This document shows, in pieces, positions 33,962 to 43,395 of a stretch of 64,000 bases of DNA. Made by a program: the position numbers and the translations under genes. Below the pieces are notes generated by a model. That model did not search any database, was not told where the DNA came from, and was given only the letters and a program-made list of their open reading frames with translations. Positions within the stretch are counted from its first letter, which is position 1. Each line of letters opens with the position of its first letter. The stretch lies in the NCBI GenBank assembly GCA_023394615.1, contig JAEXAI010000022.1:70584-134583 (forward strand), written 5' to 3'. Source of the stretch: Actinomycetes bacterium (lineage in GTDB: Bacteria; Actinomycetota; Coriobacteriia; Coriobacteriales; Eggerthellaceae).

Positions 33962-35716
33962 ATGAAATCCACCCTATTTCCCGTTTTTGGAACGTTGAAA
34001 CAGTACAAACCTGTCGATGCGGTGCGAGATGCCACAGCCGGTTTGGTTGTAGCAGCGCTCAGCATCCCCATTGCTCTTGGATATGCGCAGGTGGCGGGCT
34101 TGCCCGCGGTTTACGGCCTCTACGGCTCGATACTGCCTCTGATAGCGTTTGCACTGTTGTCTTCTTCCCCGCAGCTGGTGTTTGGCATGGATGCGGCAGG
34201 AAGCGCCATCATGGGCTCGGTGCTTATCGGCGCGGGCATCGTGTTTCAAAGCCAAGAAGCTTTGACGATGGTGCCTTTGGTGTCGCTGTTCACGGGTTTG
34301 TGGCTGGTTCTCTTTTCGTTGCTGAAGATGGGACGGTTGGCATCTTTTGTGTCGGTGCCGGTGATGTCGGGGTTCATAACCGGCATTGCGGTATCTATCA
34401 TGACCGGTCAGATTGTGCAGATGACGGGTGCCGAATTCAGCCACGGCGAATTTACTGAATCGCTGATGGATTTGATTGTCGGTATCACGCACGCGCATAT
34501 AGTGCCAGCTTCTTTGCTGATGGGCGCGATAACGGTTGCTACGCTGCTTTTGTTCAAGCGGTTTCTGCCGAAGGTCCCGATTGTGCTGCTGGTGATGATA
34601 GCGGCCATAGCGGCGGCGAATGTATTTGACTTCGCATCGTTGGGGGTGGAAAACCTAGGAGACATCCCGGCCGGCCTGCAATTGCCCGCTATTGTTGTGC
34701 CCACGTTGGGGCAGGTGGAAAGCGCGCTTACCATGTCGCTTGCAGTGGCGGGCGTGGTGGCCATCGAATCGATACTGGGCGACAATCATTTCTCACAGCA
34801 AGGCGGCTACCGTATAGAGCCCAATCGCGAGATGGCCGCATTCGGCGTCGCGAACCTGTTTTCCGCGTTGTCGGGAGCGAGCCCTTCTTCGGCCAGTATG
34901 TCGCGCACGGCAGCAGCTGAGCAATATGGCGCGAAAACCCAGCTGTCGAACCTGTTCGCCGCTGTGTGCCTGATATTGGTGTGCCTGTTTGCGACCCCGT
35001 ACCTCTCTCAGCTCCCCATGCCCGTTCTTGCTGGCATGGTGTTCGCGGCGCTGTGCGGCGTCGTTGAATTCGACGTGGCTCGACGCTTGCGACGCGTCAG
35101 CCGCGCTGAATATGCGATATTCATCGTGGTAATGCTGTCGGTGCTGCTGGTGGGAATTATGTTCGGCGTGGGCATGGGCATTGCGCTGTCGTTTCTGGTG
35201 CTTTTGAAAAAGGTTCTGAACCCGCCGCGGTATTTTATTGGCATCGTTCCTGAAACGGGTGTGCTGGCACCGGTGCGCGCAGACAGCGCAGCTGAGCCTA
35301 TCGGCAATATCGTCTTCTATCGTTTTGCCGGAAGTATGTTCTTTGCCAATTGCGATGTTGTGCGCAAAGATATAGACGGGGCGTTTCGCGACGGTATGGA
35401 TGCGGTTTTTTTCGATGCATCCATGATCTCTAGTGTCGACATATCGGCTGGGGACCAGATGGCAGCGTTGGTGCGTTATTACGAAACGCGCGGTATACCA
35501 TTTTATCTAATTGGAATGAGCGATGAGCTGAAACAGGATCTGAAAAAATACGAAATCGGTCTGCCGCCGGTAGAAAAGATTCATGTGGCAAACGACGTGG
35601 TGGACGCGCTGCAGAAAAGCGGTTTTGTGCTACATGCGCAAAGCGGTGATTCCGACTTCGCACCCCGCTCGCATCAAGCATGGGGCGTCGACGACCATCT
35701 GCTGCATAGTCGTTGA
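33962..35716 (+). CDS. SulP/SLC26-family anion transporter with STAS domain
   Basis: 584 residues from ATG 33962. The N-terminal membrane domain (about 20-420) starts with the family pattern DATAGLVVAALSIPIALGYA followed by PAVYGLYGSILP. A cytoplasmic STAS domain follows (about 455-560): NIVFYRFAGSMFFANCDVV and FFDASMISSVDISAGDQM, the latter being the conserved strand-loop-helix. SulP proteins carry sulfate, bicarbonate or dicarboxylates; the substrate cannot be read from sequence. It is bounded upstream by a terminator and downstream by a hairpin (about 35786-35822) before purE. Confidence 0.92.
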   Translation: MKSTLFPVFGTLKQYKPVDAVRDATAGLVVAALSIPIALGYAQVAGLPAVYGLYGSILPLIAFALLSSSPQLVFGMDAAGSAIMGSVLIGAGIVFQSQEALTMVPLVSLFTGLWLVLFSLLKMGRLASFVSVPVMSGFITGIAVSIMTGQIVQMTGAEFSHGEFTESLMDLIVGITHAHIVPASLLMGAITVATLLLFKRFLPKVPIVLLVMIAAIAAANVFDFASLGVENLGDIPAGLQLPAIVVPTLGQVESALTMSLAVAGVVAIESILGDNHFSQQGGYRIEPNREMAAFGVANLFSALSGASPSSASMSRTAAAEQYGAKTQLSNLFAAVCLILVCLFATPYLSQLPMPVLAGMVFAALCGVVEFDVARRLRRVSRAEYAIFIVVMLSVLLVGIMFGVGMGIALSFLVLLKKVLNPPRYFIGIVPETGVLAPVRADSAAEPIGNIVFYRFAGSMFFANCDVVRKDIDGAFRDGMDAVFFDASMISSVDISAGDQMAALVRYYETRGIPFYLIGMSDELKQDLKKYEIGLPPVEKIHVANDVVDALQKSGFVLHAQSGDSDFAPRSHQAWGVDDHLLHSR

Positions 35717-35835
35717 TTCAGGTGATAGAATTATTCGGGAACATATCCTCCGCTGCCAAGGCGGATGTCGAACAAAACGGATAAAAGGGGTGCAGGCGTT
35801 TCTCGTGCGCAACCCCTTCAGAGCGAGGAGAGAAC

Positions 35836-36303
35836 ATGAGCAGCGAAAACACGCCTGTAGTAGGCATCATCATGGGGTCGAAAAGCGACCTTCCCAACAT
35901 GGAAGCCTGTATGACCCAGCTCGATGATTTCGGCATACCCTACGAGGTGAAGATTGCCAGCGCGCATCGCAAACCCGATGAGGTTCACACATGGGCGCAA
36001 ACCGCAGTTGATCGAGGCATTCGCGTGATTGTAGCAGCAGCGGGCAAAGCCGCGCATTTAGGCGGCGTGGTGGCGGCGTACACGCCGTGCCCCGTAATCA
36101 CCGTGCCGATGAAGACCAGCGATTTAGGCGGACTCGATTCGCTTCTTTCCATGGTGCAGATGCCCAGCGGGGTGCCGGTGGCCTGTGTGGCTATAAACGG
36201 TGCGAAAAACGCAGCTATACTGGCGCTGCAGATGCTAGGGACGGGCGATGAGCATTACCGCAAGCAGATGATCGATTTCAAGAAGGATATGGCCGATGCC
36301 TAG
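35836..36303 (+). CDS. purE: N5-carboxyaminoimidazole ribonucleotide mutase (PurE class I)
   Basis: 155-residue enzyme of purine biosynthesis that moves the carboxyl group of N5-CAIR to give CAIR. Family motifs are intact: GIIMGSKSDLPNM at the N-terminus, SAHRKPDEV (about 42-50), and AAGKAAHLGGVVA. GAGGAGAG precedes the ATG. No purK is adjacent. The stop overlaps the iorA start by 8 bases, so it is translated with an unrelated fermentation gene. Confidence 0.95.
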   Translation: MSSENTPVVGIIMGSKSDLPNMEACMTQLDDFGIPYEVKIASAHRKPDEVHTWAQTAVDRGIRVIVAAAGKAAHLGGVVAAYTPCPVITVPMKTSDLGGLDSLLSMVQMPSGVPVACVAINGAKNAAILALQMLGTGDEHYRKQMIDFKKDMADA

Positions 36304-38362
36304 AAAACTGTTAATGGGCAATGAGGCGTTTGCGTATGCGGCTCTGATCGCAGGCGTGCGCGTTGTGGCCGGATACCCCGGAACCCCATCGAGTGAGCTG
36401 GTGGAAACCGTGGCTCGTCTGCACGCGTCAGGTTATGCGCGCGGTGTGCATGTGGAATGGTCTACGAATGAAAAAGCGGCGCTCGAACTTTTGGCTGGCG
36501 CGTCGTATGCGGGGGCGCGCACGCTGTTTACGTGCAAGCAAGTGGGCCTGAACGTGGCAAGCGATCCGTTGTTGAGCTTGAACTACATAGGTCCGAAAGG
36601 CGCTGTCGTGCTGTTCGTGGCAGACGACCCGGGTCCTATCAGCTCGCAGACCGAGCAGGATACGCGCCGCTTCGCGCGTTTTGCGAAAGTGCCCGTGCTC
36701 GACCCGTCAACGCCTGACGAGGGTTTTGCCATGATGAAAGAGGCCTTCGACATATCGGAGCGCTATTCGACGCCTGTGATTGTGCGGCCCACCACGCGCA
36801 TTGATCATGCATCCACTTTCTTTGATGTGCCTGATTTCACCCAAGCGTTGCCCATCAGCGAAGAGGGATTCGTGCGCGATTCGAAATGGGTGATTTTTCC
36901 GCGCAGGGCATACGAGGGCCATGGTGAGGTAAACGAGCGTTTGCCTCGTATCTCAGAAGAGTTCTCGCGTGGCTCGCACAACCCAATCGAGCGATGCGGT
37001 GACAATGCCGTCAGCACGGCTGGCAAGGCACCGAAAAAGGGCATCGTGTGCGGAGGCGTGAGCGCCGCATACGCCCGTGAAGCGGCCGACATGTTGAGTG
37101 CTGCCTGCAAAGAGGCGGGCGTGCCCGTACCAGCTTACAAGTTCATGCAGGTGGGAACTCCTTATCCGTTCCCTCAGAAACGTGCGCTGGAATTCGCGCG
37201 CGGGCTTTCCGACATTTTGGTGTTCGAAGAACTTGATCATGTGCTGGAAGACGATTTCATGCAACTGGCGGGCCGCGTGCATGCTGGCTTTGACGTGCAC
37301 GGAAAGCTTGATGGCTGGACGCTCGATCGCGGTGAGAACTCCACTGATGACTGTCTAGTGCGGATGGCTCGCTTCTTGGGCGTGGAATGTGTCAAAGGGA
37401 CGGGTCGTTTGACACGTGGCGGCGACAATACTGCAAAGAGCGACTCGGCAGCAGCTGACGATGCTGCAACTGAGGTTGCCCCCGCGCCGAAACCGGCCGT
37501 GCGACCGCCGGTGCTGTGTGCCGGGTGCCCGCACAGAGGCAGTTTCTACGCTGTGAAGCAGGCACTCGGAAAAACCCCGGCCGTGCTGAGCGGAGACATC
37601 GGCTGTTACACGTTGGGCAACGCGCAACCGCTCGATGCCGTCGACACATGCTTGTGTATGGGTGCGGGCATTACAATGTCGCAAGGTTTCAGCATCGTTG
37701 AACCTCAGAAAAAGTGCGTGGCGTTTGTAGGCGATTCGACGTTTTTCGCCAGCGGGCTGACCGGCATTGCAAACGCCGTTTACAACCAACATGACATTAC
37801 GATAGCTGTGCTAGATAATTCCACCACAGCCATGACCGGTTCCCAGCCCCATCCGGGAACAGGGCAAACGCTGATGGGCCCGAAAAGCAAGCCTATCGAT
37901 ATCGAAGGCGTGCTGCGCGCGCTGGGCGTGGAATGCATCGAGCATGCCAACCCCTTCGATCTGGGGCAGAGCACAAGCGCCGCCCGCGCAGCCATCGAAC
38001 ACGTTGGTCCCTCGGCCATCATTTTCAAAGGTCCGTGCATCCAGCTGACGCGCCCGGCTGCCCCGGCGCTTATAGATGCTGATTCTTGCACGGCGTGCCG
38101 CAAGTGCATCAAATCCATCGGCTGCCCGGCAATCGGCATGAATGCGGATGGCACGGCCGCCATCGTGGATGAGTCGCTGTGTTGGGGATGCGGGCTATGC
38201 CAAGATGTGTGCCCGTTCGACGTTATCAGCGTGCCTGCGCGTCAGATGGCGCCCGCAGGCGAAGACGCTGCAGCCAAGCCTGCAACTGCTGACGCGCATC
38301 GCGAGGCTTCCAGTCCCGCAGGCGAAGACGCTGCGAACACGGAAGGCGGTACGCAATGCTGA
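36296..38362 (+). CDS. iorA: Indolepyruvate:ferredoxin oxidoreductase alpha subunit
   Basis: 688-residue thiamine-diphosphate Fe-S enzyme that with IorB oxidises aryl pyruvates from aromatic amino acids to aryl-acetyl-CoA, reducing ferredoxin. Seen: the N-terminal pyrimidine domain (GNEAFAYAALIAGVRVVAGY), THDP region GDIGCYTLGNAQPLDAVDTC and GDSTFFASGLTGIANAVYN (about 435-500), and a C-terminal pair of [4Fe-4S] motifs, CTACRKCIKSIGCP and CWGCGLCQDVCP (about 598-642). Odd: a 26-bp dispersed repeat is translated near residues 365-373 (CVKGTGRLTR), in a low-complexity linker, and the C-terminal tail repeats PAGEDAA. The reading frame is unbroken. It overlaps iorB by 7 bases. Confidence 0.94.
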   Translation: MPRKLLMGNEAFAYAALIAGVRVVAGYPGTPSSELVETVARLHASGYARGVHVEWSTNEKAALELLAGASYAGARTLFTCKQVGLNVASDPLLSLNYIGPKGAVVLFVADDPGPISSQTEQDTRRFARFAKVPVLDPSTPDEGFAMMKEAFDISERYSTPVIVRPTTRIDHASTFFDVPDFTQALPISEEGFVRDSKWVIFPRRAYEGHGEVNERLPRISEEFSRGSHNPIERCGDNAVSTAGKAPKKGIVCGGVSAAYAREAADMLSAACKEAGVPVPAYKFMQVGTPYPFPQKRALEFARGLSDILVFEELDHVLEDDFMQLAGRVHAGFDVHGKLDGWTLDRGENSTDDCLVRMARFLGVECVKGTGRLTRGGDNTAKSDSAAADDAATEVAPAPKPAVRPPVLCAGCPHRGSFYAVKQALGKTPAVLSGDIGCYTLGNAQPLDAVDTCLCMGAGITMSQGFSIVEPQKKCVAFVGDSTFFASGLTGIANAVYNQHDITIAVLDNSTTAMTGSQPHPGTGQTLMGPKSKPIDIEGVLRALGVECIEHANPFDLGQSTSAARAAIEHVGPSAIIFKGPCIQLTRPAAPALIDADSCTACRKCIKSIGCPAIGMNADGTAAIVDESLCWGCGLCQDVCPFDVISVPARQMAPAGEDAAAKPATADAHREASSPAGEDAANTEGGTQC
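37389..37415 (+). repeat. 26-bp dispersed repeat inside iorA
   Basis: GTGTCAAAGGGACGGGTCGT then TTGACAC, the most symmetrical copy (TGTCAAA / TTTGACA). It is in frame within iorA and falls in the linker between the central domain and the thiamine-diphosphate domain. Confidence 0.85.
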
Positions 38363-38991
38363 ACGTGTTGATAGCGGGTGTAGGCGGACAGGGCTCGGTT
38401 TTGGCCGCTAAGATACTGGCGCAAGCCGCGATGGAAAAGGGCTGGCAGGTGCGCACTGCTGAGACTATCGGTATGGCTCAGCGCGGCGGCAATGTGACGT
38501 CGCATGTGCGCATAGGCAATGCGGGGGAAACCGTCCATGCACCTTTGCTTGCCAGCAAAACAGCTGATGTGATTATCGCACTGGAGCCCGGCGAGGGCCT
38601 GCGCGCGCTGCCCTTTGCGGGCCCGGACACGTTGATGGTGTGCGCGAGAACGCCTATCCCTTCGGTGATGGGTAGTTTGTCGGGTGCGTCCTACGACGGC
38701 GATGCTATTATCGACTACCTGCGCGGCGCTCTCCCGCATTTCGTAGCGGTCGACGACGCTGCCATCTGCAATGACATCGGAAGCAGGAAAGCGTTGAACG
38801 TGGTCATGCTTACGGCCGCCATACAAGCTTCATTGGCCAGTGCGTGCGGCTTGGGGGAGGCTGTTTCCCTAGACGAATTGAAAGCCGCACTGAAAACGTG
38901 TGTGAAGGAGCGCTTTATTGCGCTAAACTTACAAGCAGTAGAAGCTGCGGTCGAATCGCTGGACAGCGATGCGTCGACCTCAACACGATAG
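38356..38991 (+). CDS. iorB: Indolepyruvate:ferredoxin oxidoreductase beta subunit
   Basis: 211-residue partner of IorA, the gamma-type pyruvate-ferredoxin oxidoreductase domain. The start MLNVLIAGVGGQGSVLAAKI has the family's glycine-rich loop, followed by ETIGMAQRGGNVTSHVRIG (about 35-53). Coupled to iorA by a 7-base overlap and followed 14 bases later by a phenylacetate-CoA ligase-like gene, so the unit makes and uses aryl-acetyl-CoA. Confidence 0.94.
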   Translation: MLNVLIAGVGGQGSVLAAKILAQAAMEKGWQVRTAETIGMAQRGGNVTSHVRIGNAGETVHAPLLASKTADVIIALEPGEGLRALPFAGPDTLMVCARTPIPSVMGSLSGASYDGDAIIDYLRGALPHFVAVDDAAICNDIGSRKALNVVMLTAAIQASLASACGLGEAVSLDELKAALKTCVKERFIALNLQAVEAAVESLDSDASTSTR

Positions 38992-39005
38992 CTAAGGATT
39001 TTCTC

Positions 39006-40241
39006 GTGGAAATGAAACCTGAGCAACTCAAGCTCATCACCGACCAGTTCAAAGACCTGAAAGATCGCTCTCCTTTTTATGCGAAGAAGTTCGAGGGCAT
39101 AGAGTTAGGCGACGTGAAGACGGAAGCAGATTTCAAAAAGCTGCCGTTTTCCGAAAAGGACGACCTGCGCCATGTGTACCCGTTGGGCCTGGCGGCTGTG
39201 CCCATGAAAGATGTGGTGCGCATCCATTCTTCGAGCGGCACTACTGGCACGCCGGTCATCATTCCCTACACCCAGCAGGACGTAGACGACTGGGCCGACA
39301 TCTTCGCGCGCTGCTACCGCATGGCGGGCATCACCGCTGAAGACCGCCTGCAGATTACTCCCGGTTACGGGCTGTGGACGGCAGGCATCGGCTTTCAGCT
39401 GGGCTGCGAGAAGCTGGGTGCCATGGCCATTCCTATGGGGCCGGGCAATACCGACAAGCAGCTGCGCATGATGGAAGACCTGCAGTCAACCGTGCTGTGC
39501 GCTACCAGTTCCTATGCGCTGCTTCTGGCTGAAGAGATTGCCAAGCGCGGCATTCGCGACCATATGGCGCTTCGCAAGGGCGTTATCGGCAGCGAGCGTT
39601 GGGGTCATAAGATGCGCCAGCGCATCGGTGACGAACTAGGCGTGGAACTCTACGACATCTACGGACTCACCGAGATTTACGGCCCGGGTATCGGCATTTC
39701 GTGCGATGCGCATCAGGGTATGCATATGTGGGACGACTATATCTATTTCGAGATCATCGATTCGGAAACAGGCGAGACCGTGCCCGACGGCGAGCCGGGC
39801 GAGCTGGTTATCACCACGCTGCGCAAGCAGGGCGCGCCGCTTATCCGCTACCGCACACACGACCTTTCGCGCGTTATCACTGGCGATTGCCCCTGCGGGT
39901 CGAAATATCCGCGCATCGACATGTTGATTGGGCGCACCGACGACATGGTGAAGGTGAAGGGCGTAAACATGTTCCCCGCCCAGATAGAAGAGGTCATCAA
40001 ATTCACCGACGGCGCTTCAAGCGAATACCAGGTGATGATCGATCACATGTTGGGCAAAGACATCCTGACCGTGTTCTTCGAGACTGAGGCTACAGGGGAG
40101 GATCGCGAAAAAGTCGAGAAGGAGCTCGAGTTCATCTTCAAGGGCAAAATCGGTGTTACGCCTGTTGCCAAAGGCGTGGCCATCGGCGAATTACCGCGTT
40201 CCATAAAGAAGACTCAGCGAATATTCGACAACCGCTACTAA
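39006..40241 (+). CDS. Phenylacetate-CoA ligase family protein (PaaK-like)
   Basis: 411-residue adenylate-forming enzyme joining an aryl acid to CoA. GTG 39006 is favoured: AAGGA (about 38994) is seven bases upstream, and the ATG at 39012 is farther. AMP-binding loop HSSSGTTGTPVI (about 75-86), YGLTEIYGPG (about 218-227) and the C-terminal hinge GRTDDMVKVKGVNMFP (about 311-326) are all intact. With iorAB it probably exchanges aryl-acetyl-CoA and aryl acetate; the direction in the cell (activation or ATP gain by thioester use) cannot be read from sequence. Confidence 0.92.
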   Translation: MEMKPEQLKLITDQFKDLKDRSPFYAKKFEGIELGDVKTEADFKKLPFSEKDDLRHVYPLGLAAVPMKDVVRIHSSSGTTGTPVIIPYTQQDVDDWADIFARCYRMAGITAEDRLQITPGYGLWTAGIGFQLGCEKLGAMAIPMGPGNTDKQLRMMEDLQSTVLCATSSYALLLAEEIAKRGIRDHMALRKGVIGSERWGHKMRQRIGDELGVELYDIYGLTEIYGPGIGISCDAHQGMHMWDDYIYFEIIDSETGETVPDGEPGELVITTLRKQGAPLIRYRTHDLSRVITGDCPCGSKYPRIDMLIGRTDDMVKVKGVNMFPAQIEEVIKFTDGASSEYQVMIDHMLGKDILTVFFETEATGEDREKVEKELEFIFKGKIGVTPVAKGVAIGELPRSIKKTQRIFDNRY

Positions 40242-40311
40242 TCACGAAGATGCTCGCCTGGCCTCGGCAATAGTCGCAGCTGGCGGGCATCAAATTTCTC
40301 AAGGGGAGAAA

Positions 40312-41991
40312 ATGGAAGGCTTCGATTTAATTAGCACGGGCGCATGGTCTATCGTGCCTCCGCTGCTGGCGCTTGGCTTGGCTCTTATTACCAAAGAGGT
40401 GTTCTCATCGCTGATAGTGGGCGTGTTCATGGGCACGATCATCTATGAGTTCTCTCTTGCAGGGGCAGGAGGCGATCAGCTGGTGAGCGCATTCACCGAT
40501 GTCCCGGTCATCATGGCAAATCAGATAGCCAGCAACGGCGCGCTCCTTTTGTTTTTGGCGCTTTTAGGCGCGCTCGTGATGGTCATCGCGGCTGCTGGCG
40601 GGTCGCGCGCATATGGCGAATGGGTTTCTTCGCATATTAAAAGCAGACGCGCTGCGTTGCTGCTGACGTCGCTTTTAGGCTTGATCATATTTGTGGATGA
40701 CTACTTCAACTGTCTGACCGTGGGCGCCGTTATGCGCCCCGTGACCGACCGATTCCGTGTGAGCCACGAGAAACTGGCTTGGATTATCGATTCCACGGCA
40801 GCACCGGTGTGCATTATCGCGCCCGTGTCGTCATGGGCCGTGGCTGTGGGCGGATACATCGGTGATGACGGCTTCAACACGTTCATCGCCTCGATTCCCT
40901 ACAACTTTTATGCGCTGCTGACCATTTTCATGGTGTTCCTCATCTGCTTCATTGGCAAAGATTTCGGTCCCATGAAGCGCGCGCAGGATGAATACGAGGT
41001 CGCGAAAGACTCTTCGGAATCTCAATCCACATCAAACGACAAGACGATCGACAGCGCTCAGGCTGCAGATACCCTCCAGGGTGCCACCAACGATATGTTC
41101 GCCGAAGCAGAATCTGCTGCGAATCTGAAGATGGCTGCCATGATGGATAAAGACAAAGACCTGAAGGCCGATGCGGAAGATGCCGTGGATGCGTACAACA
41201 ACACGACGAAATCGCGAAACGGCACCGTGTGGGATTTGATCGTGCCTATCGTGGTACTGATTATCGCGAGTATCTGGGGCATGCTGTACGCAGGCGGTTT
41301 CTTCGAGGGTGTCGATTTCGCCACGGCGGTGGGCGAGGATCCTATTACCGGTTTGTGCATCGGCGTGACATTGGCGCTGTTGGTAAGCGCGTGCATGTAT
41401 TTTCCGCGCAAGCTTATCGTGCTCAGCGAGTACATGGATAGCGTAGCCGAAGGCGTGCGCTCTATGGTGGGTGCCGTCATGATTTTGGTTCTCGCTTGGA
41501 GTTTGGGTGGCGTGTGCCGCTACATGCTGGGTACCGGCGAGTTCGTGAGCGGTTTTCTGAACTCTATCGGGGTGGGGCTTGGCTGGCTTCCGGCGATAGT
41601 TTTCGCTGTGGCGGGTTTCATCAGCTTTTCCATGGGCACCAGCTGGGGCACCATTGCCTTGGTGTTGCCTATCGTTATCGGTGTGTTTCCCGAGACCAGC
41701 CCTTTGTACTTGGTGGCTATCGGAGCCACGCTGAGCGGCTCGGTGTTTGGCGATCATGTCTCGCCCATATCAGACACGACCATTCTGTCGTCGGCGGGCG
41801 CGCAGTGCAACCATCTGCGTCATGTGTCCACGCAGATGGGTTATGCCAGCATCGTCGCCGCAGTTTGTTTGGTGTGCTTCGTGATAGTAGGCCTTACCGA
41901 CAATCCTTGGTTGTCGCTGGCGGTTGGCGCTGTGCTGATCCTAGGTATCGTGTTTGTGATGATGAAACGCGCGAACAAGGTGTCAAACTAG
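40312..41991 (+). CDS. NhaC-family Na+/H+ antiporter
   Basis: 559-residue membrane protein with about eleven helices. Family features: SIVPPLLALGLALITKEVFS at the start, FVDDYFNCLTVGAVMRPVTD (about 125-144), and SGSVFGDHVSPISDTTILSS (about 472-491), the conserved ion-path segment. A charged cytoplasmic insert (about 222-300, VAKDSSESQSTSNDKTID onward) interrupts the helices. It may export sodium or an amine/organic acid. It ends 9 bases inside the convergent histidine kinase gene. Confidence 0.88.
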   Translation: MEGFDLISTGAWSIVPPLLALGLALITKEVFSSLIVGVFMGTIIYEFSLAGAGGDQLVSAFTDVPVIMANQIASNGALLLFLALLGALVMVIAAAGGSRAYGEWVSSHIKSRRAALLLTSLLGLIIFVDDYFNCLTVGAVMRPVTDRFRVSHEKLAWIIDSTAAPVCIIAPVSSWAVAVGGYIGDDGFNTFIASIPYNFYALLTIFMVFLICFIGKDFGPMKRAQDEYEVAKDSSESQSTSNDKTIDSAQAADTLQGATNDMFAEAESAANLKMAAMMDKDKDLKADAEDAVDAYNNTTKSRNGTVWDLIVPIVVLIIASIWGMLYAGGFFEGVDFATAVGEDPITGLCIGVTLALLVSACMYFPRKLIVLSEYMDSVAEGVRSMVGAVMILVLAWSLGGVCRYMLGTGEFVSGFLNSIGVGLGWLPAIVFAVAGFISFSMGTSWGTIALVLPIVIGVFPETSPLYLVAIGATLSGSVFGDHVSPISDTTILSSAGAQCNHLRHVSTQMGYASIVAAVCLVCFVIVGLTDNPWLSLAVGAVLILGIVFVMMKRANKVSN

Positions 41992-43395
41992 CGGCAGGGT
42001 GACGGTAAATGTAGTCCCCTGCGTCTCGCTGCTGCGTACATCGATGCTGCCGTGGCTTTCCTCGGCGATGGTTTTGGCGATGGAAAGCCCCAGCCCGAAT
42101 CCGCCTTCGCTTCTTACGCGTGCTTTGTCAGCGCGGAAAAAGCGGTCGAACAAATGCGGCAGATCTTCGGGGTCAATGGCTGTACCCGTGTTCGTAACGC
42201 GCAACTCACATTTTTGCGACGCATGCACAAGCGTTACCCTTACCGTGCCATGGGTGTCAGCATATTTGCATGCGTTGTCCACAAGCGTGGATGCCAAGCG
42301 TTGCAGCCTCGCCGCATCGCCTCTTACAACCAAGTTGTTTTCTATCTGCTCGTCAAGCGATATGCCTTTTTCAAACGCCACTGATTCGAATTGGAGCGTG
42401 ACGGATGACACGATGTCGGAAAAGTCGACATCGCTTTCCAGGGAAGTGCGTTCTTGGTTTTCGGGCCGCGCCAGATACAGCATGTCGTTTACGAGGCCCT
42501 GCATGCATTCGGCCTCTGTCTCCGTGCTTTGTATCCACTGTTCTTGCGAGCGGATAGTTTTGTCGGGCTGTGACAGCAGGATGGAATTGTTTGCGCGAAT
42601 GACGGTGAGCGGGGTTTTCAACTCATGGCTGGCATCTGCGACGAATTGCTGCTGCTGGCGCCAAGCGGACTCGACCGGGCGTAGTGCCCAGCGCGACAGG
42701 AAAAAGCTGATTGCGAAAAACACTGCCAGCGAGCCTAGGCATACGCCGCCAAGCGTGGCGACAAGCGATGCCATGCTCTGGTTGATATAGTTGTCGGATG
42801 CCAGTGACACCTTTATGCCATCGGATGATTTTTGGACGCCGTAGAACAGGCTCAAGCTATCGAAGTGGCCTTTCGCGTTTTGCGAATTGCCCCCATGCGC
42901 TGCTTGTAATGCTTGCGTGATTGCGCTTTGGGCGCTCGCGTCGTCTAAATCCAGCGAATCGTCGATAACTTTCAAAATCGTGCCATCTTGTGAAACCAAG
43001 TAGCTGGACGTGGCCACTACTTGATCGGATCCGCTTTTGCGTTTGCTTCCCGACCCTGAGCCAGCGGCTGCGGCACCGTCGCCCGCAGCACCAGTGCCTG
43101 TTGCGGCGCTATCTCCGGCGCCGGATGCGCCTGTATCCTCAATTACCCCGTCGGCTTCGGCGCCTGCATCCGCAGCTCCTGCGCCGTCTGTATCCGTTTG
43201 AGGATTCACCGCAGGCTCATCCATGCGAAACGTCACGGCACTGTAGACCTCGCTGATACGTTGGTTGTAATTCACTACACATACCGTTGCGAATACGGCA
43301 ATGAGCACCGAAGCAATCAAGATCATGTTGATCAATATGAATTTGCGCCGCAGCTTTACCAGCACCGGCTCGTTGTTCTTCAGGGCTTTAGGCAT
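41983..43395 (-). CDS. Sensor histidine kinase
   Basis: 470-residue membrane kinase. TM1 about 18-41, TM2 about 211-235, with an outside loop of about 170 residues whose first half is low-complexity Gly/Ala/Asp (about 68-125). HisKA domain with phospho-acceptor His257 in FVADASHELKTPLTVIRANN, then the ATPase domain with N-box LVDNACKYA and G-box GFGLGLSIAKTIAEESHGS. Its ATG overlaps the stop of the response-regulator gene by 8 bases. The pair faces the polyphosphate-polymerase operon and probably controls it. Confidence 0.93.
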   Translation of the reverse strand: MPKALKNNEPVLVKLRRKFILINMILIASVLIAVFATVCVVNYNQRISEVYSAVTFRMDEPAVNPQTDTDGAGAADAGAEADGVIEDTGASGAGDSAATGTGAAGDGAAAAGSGSGSKRKSGSDQVVATSSYLVSQDGTILKVIDDSLDLDDASAQSAITQALQAAHGGNSQNAKGHFDSLSLFYGVQKSSDGIKVSLASDNYINQSMASLVATLGGVCLGSLAVFFAISFFLSRWALRPVESAWRQQQQFVADASHELKTPLTVIRANNSILLSQPDKTIRSQEQWIQSTETEAECMQGLVNDMLYLARPENQERTSLESDVDFSDIVSSVTLQFESVAFEKGISLDEQIENNLVVRGDAARLQRLASTLVDNACKYADTHGTVRVTLVHASQKCELRVTNTGTAIDPEDLPHLFDRFFRADKARVRSEGGFGLGLSIAKTIAEESHGSIDVRSSETQGTTFTVTLPLV

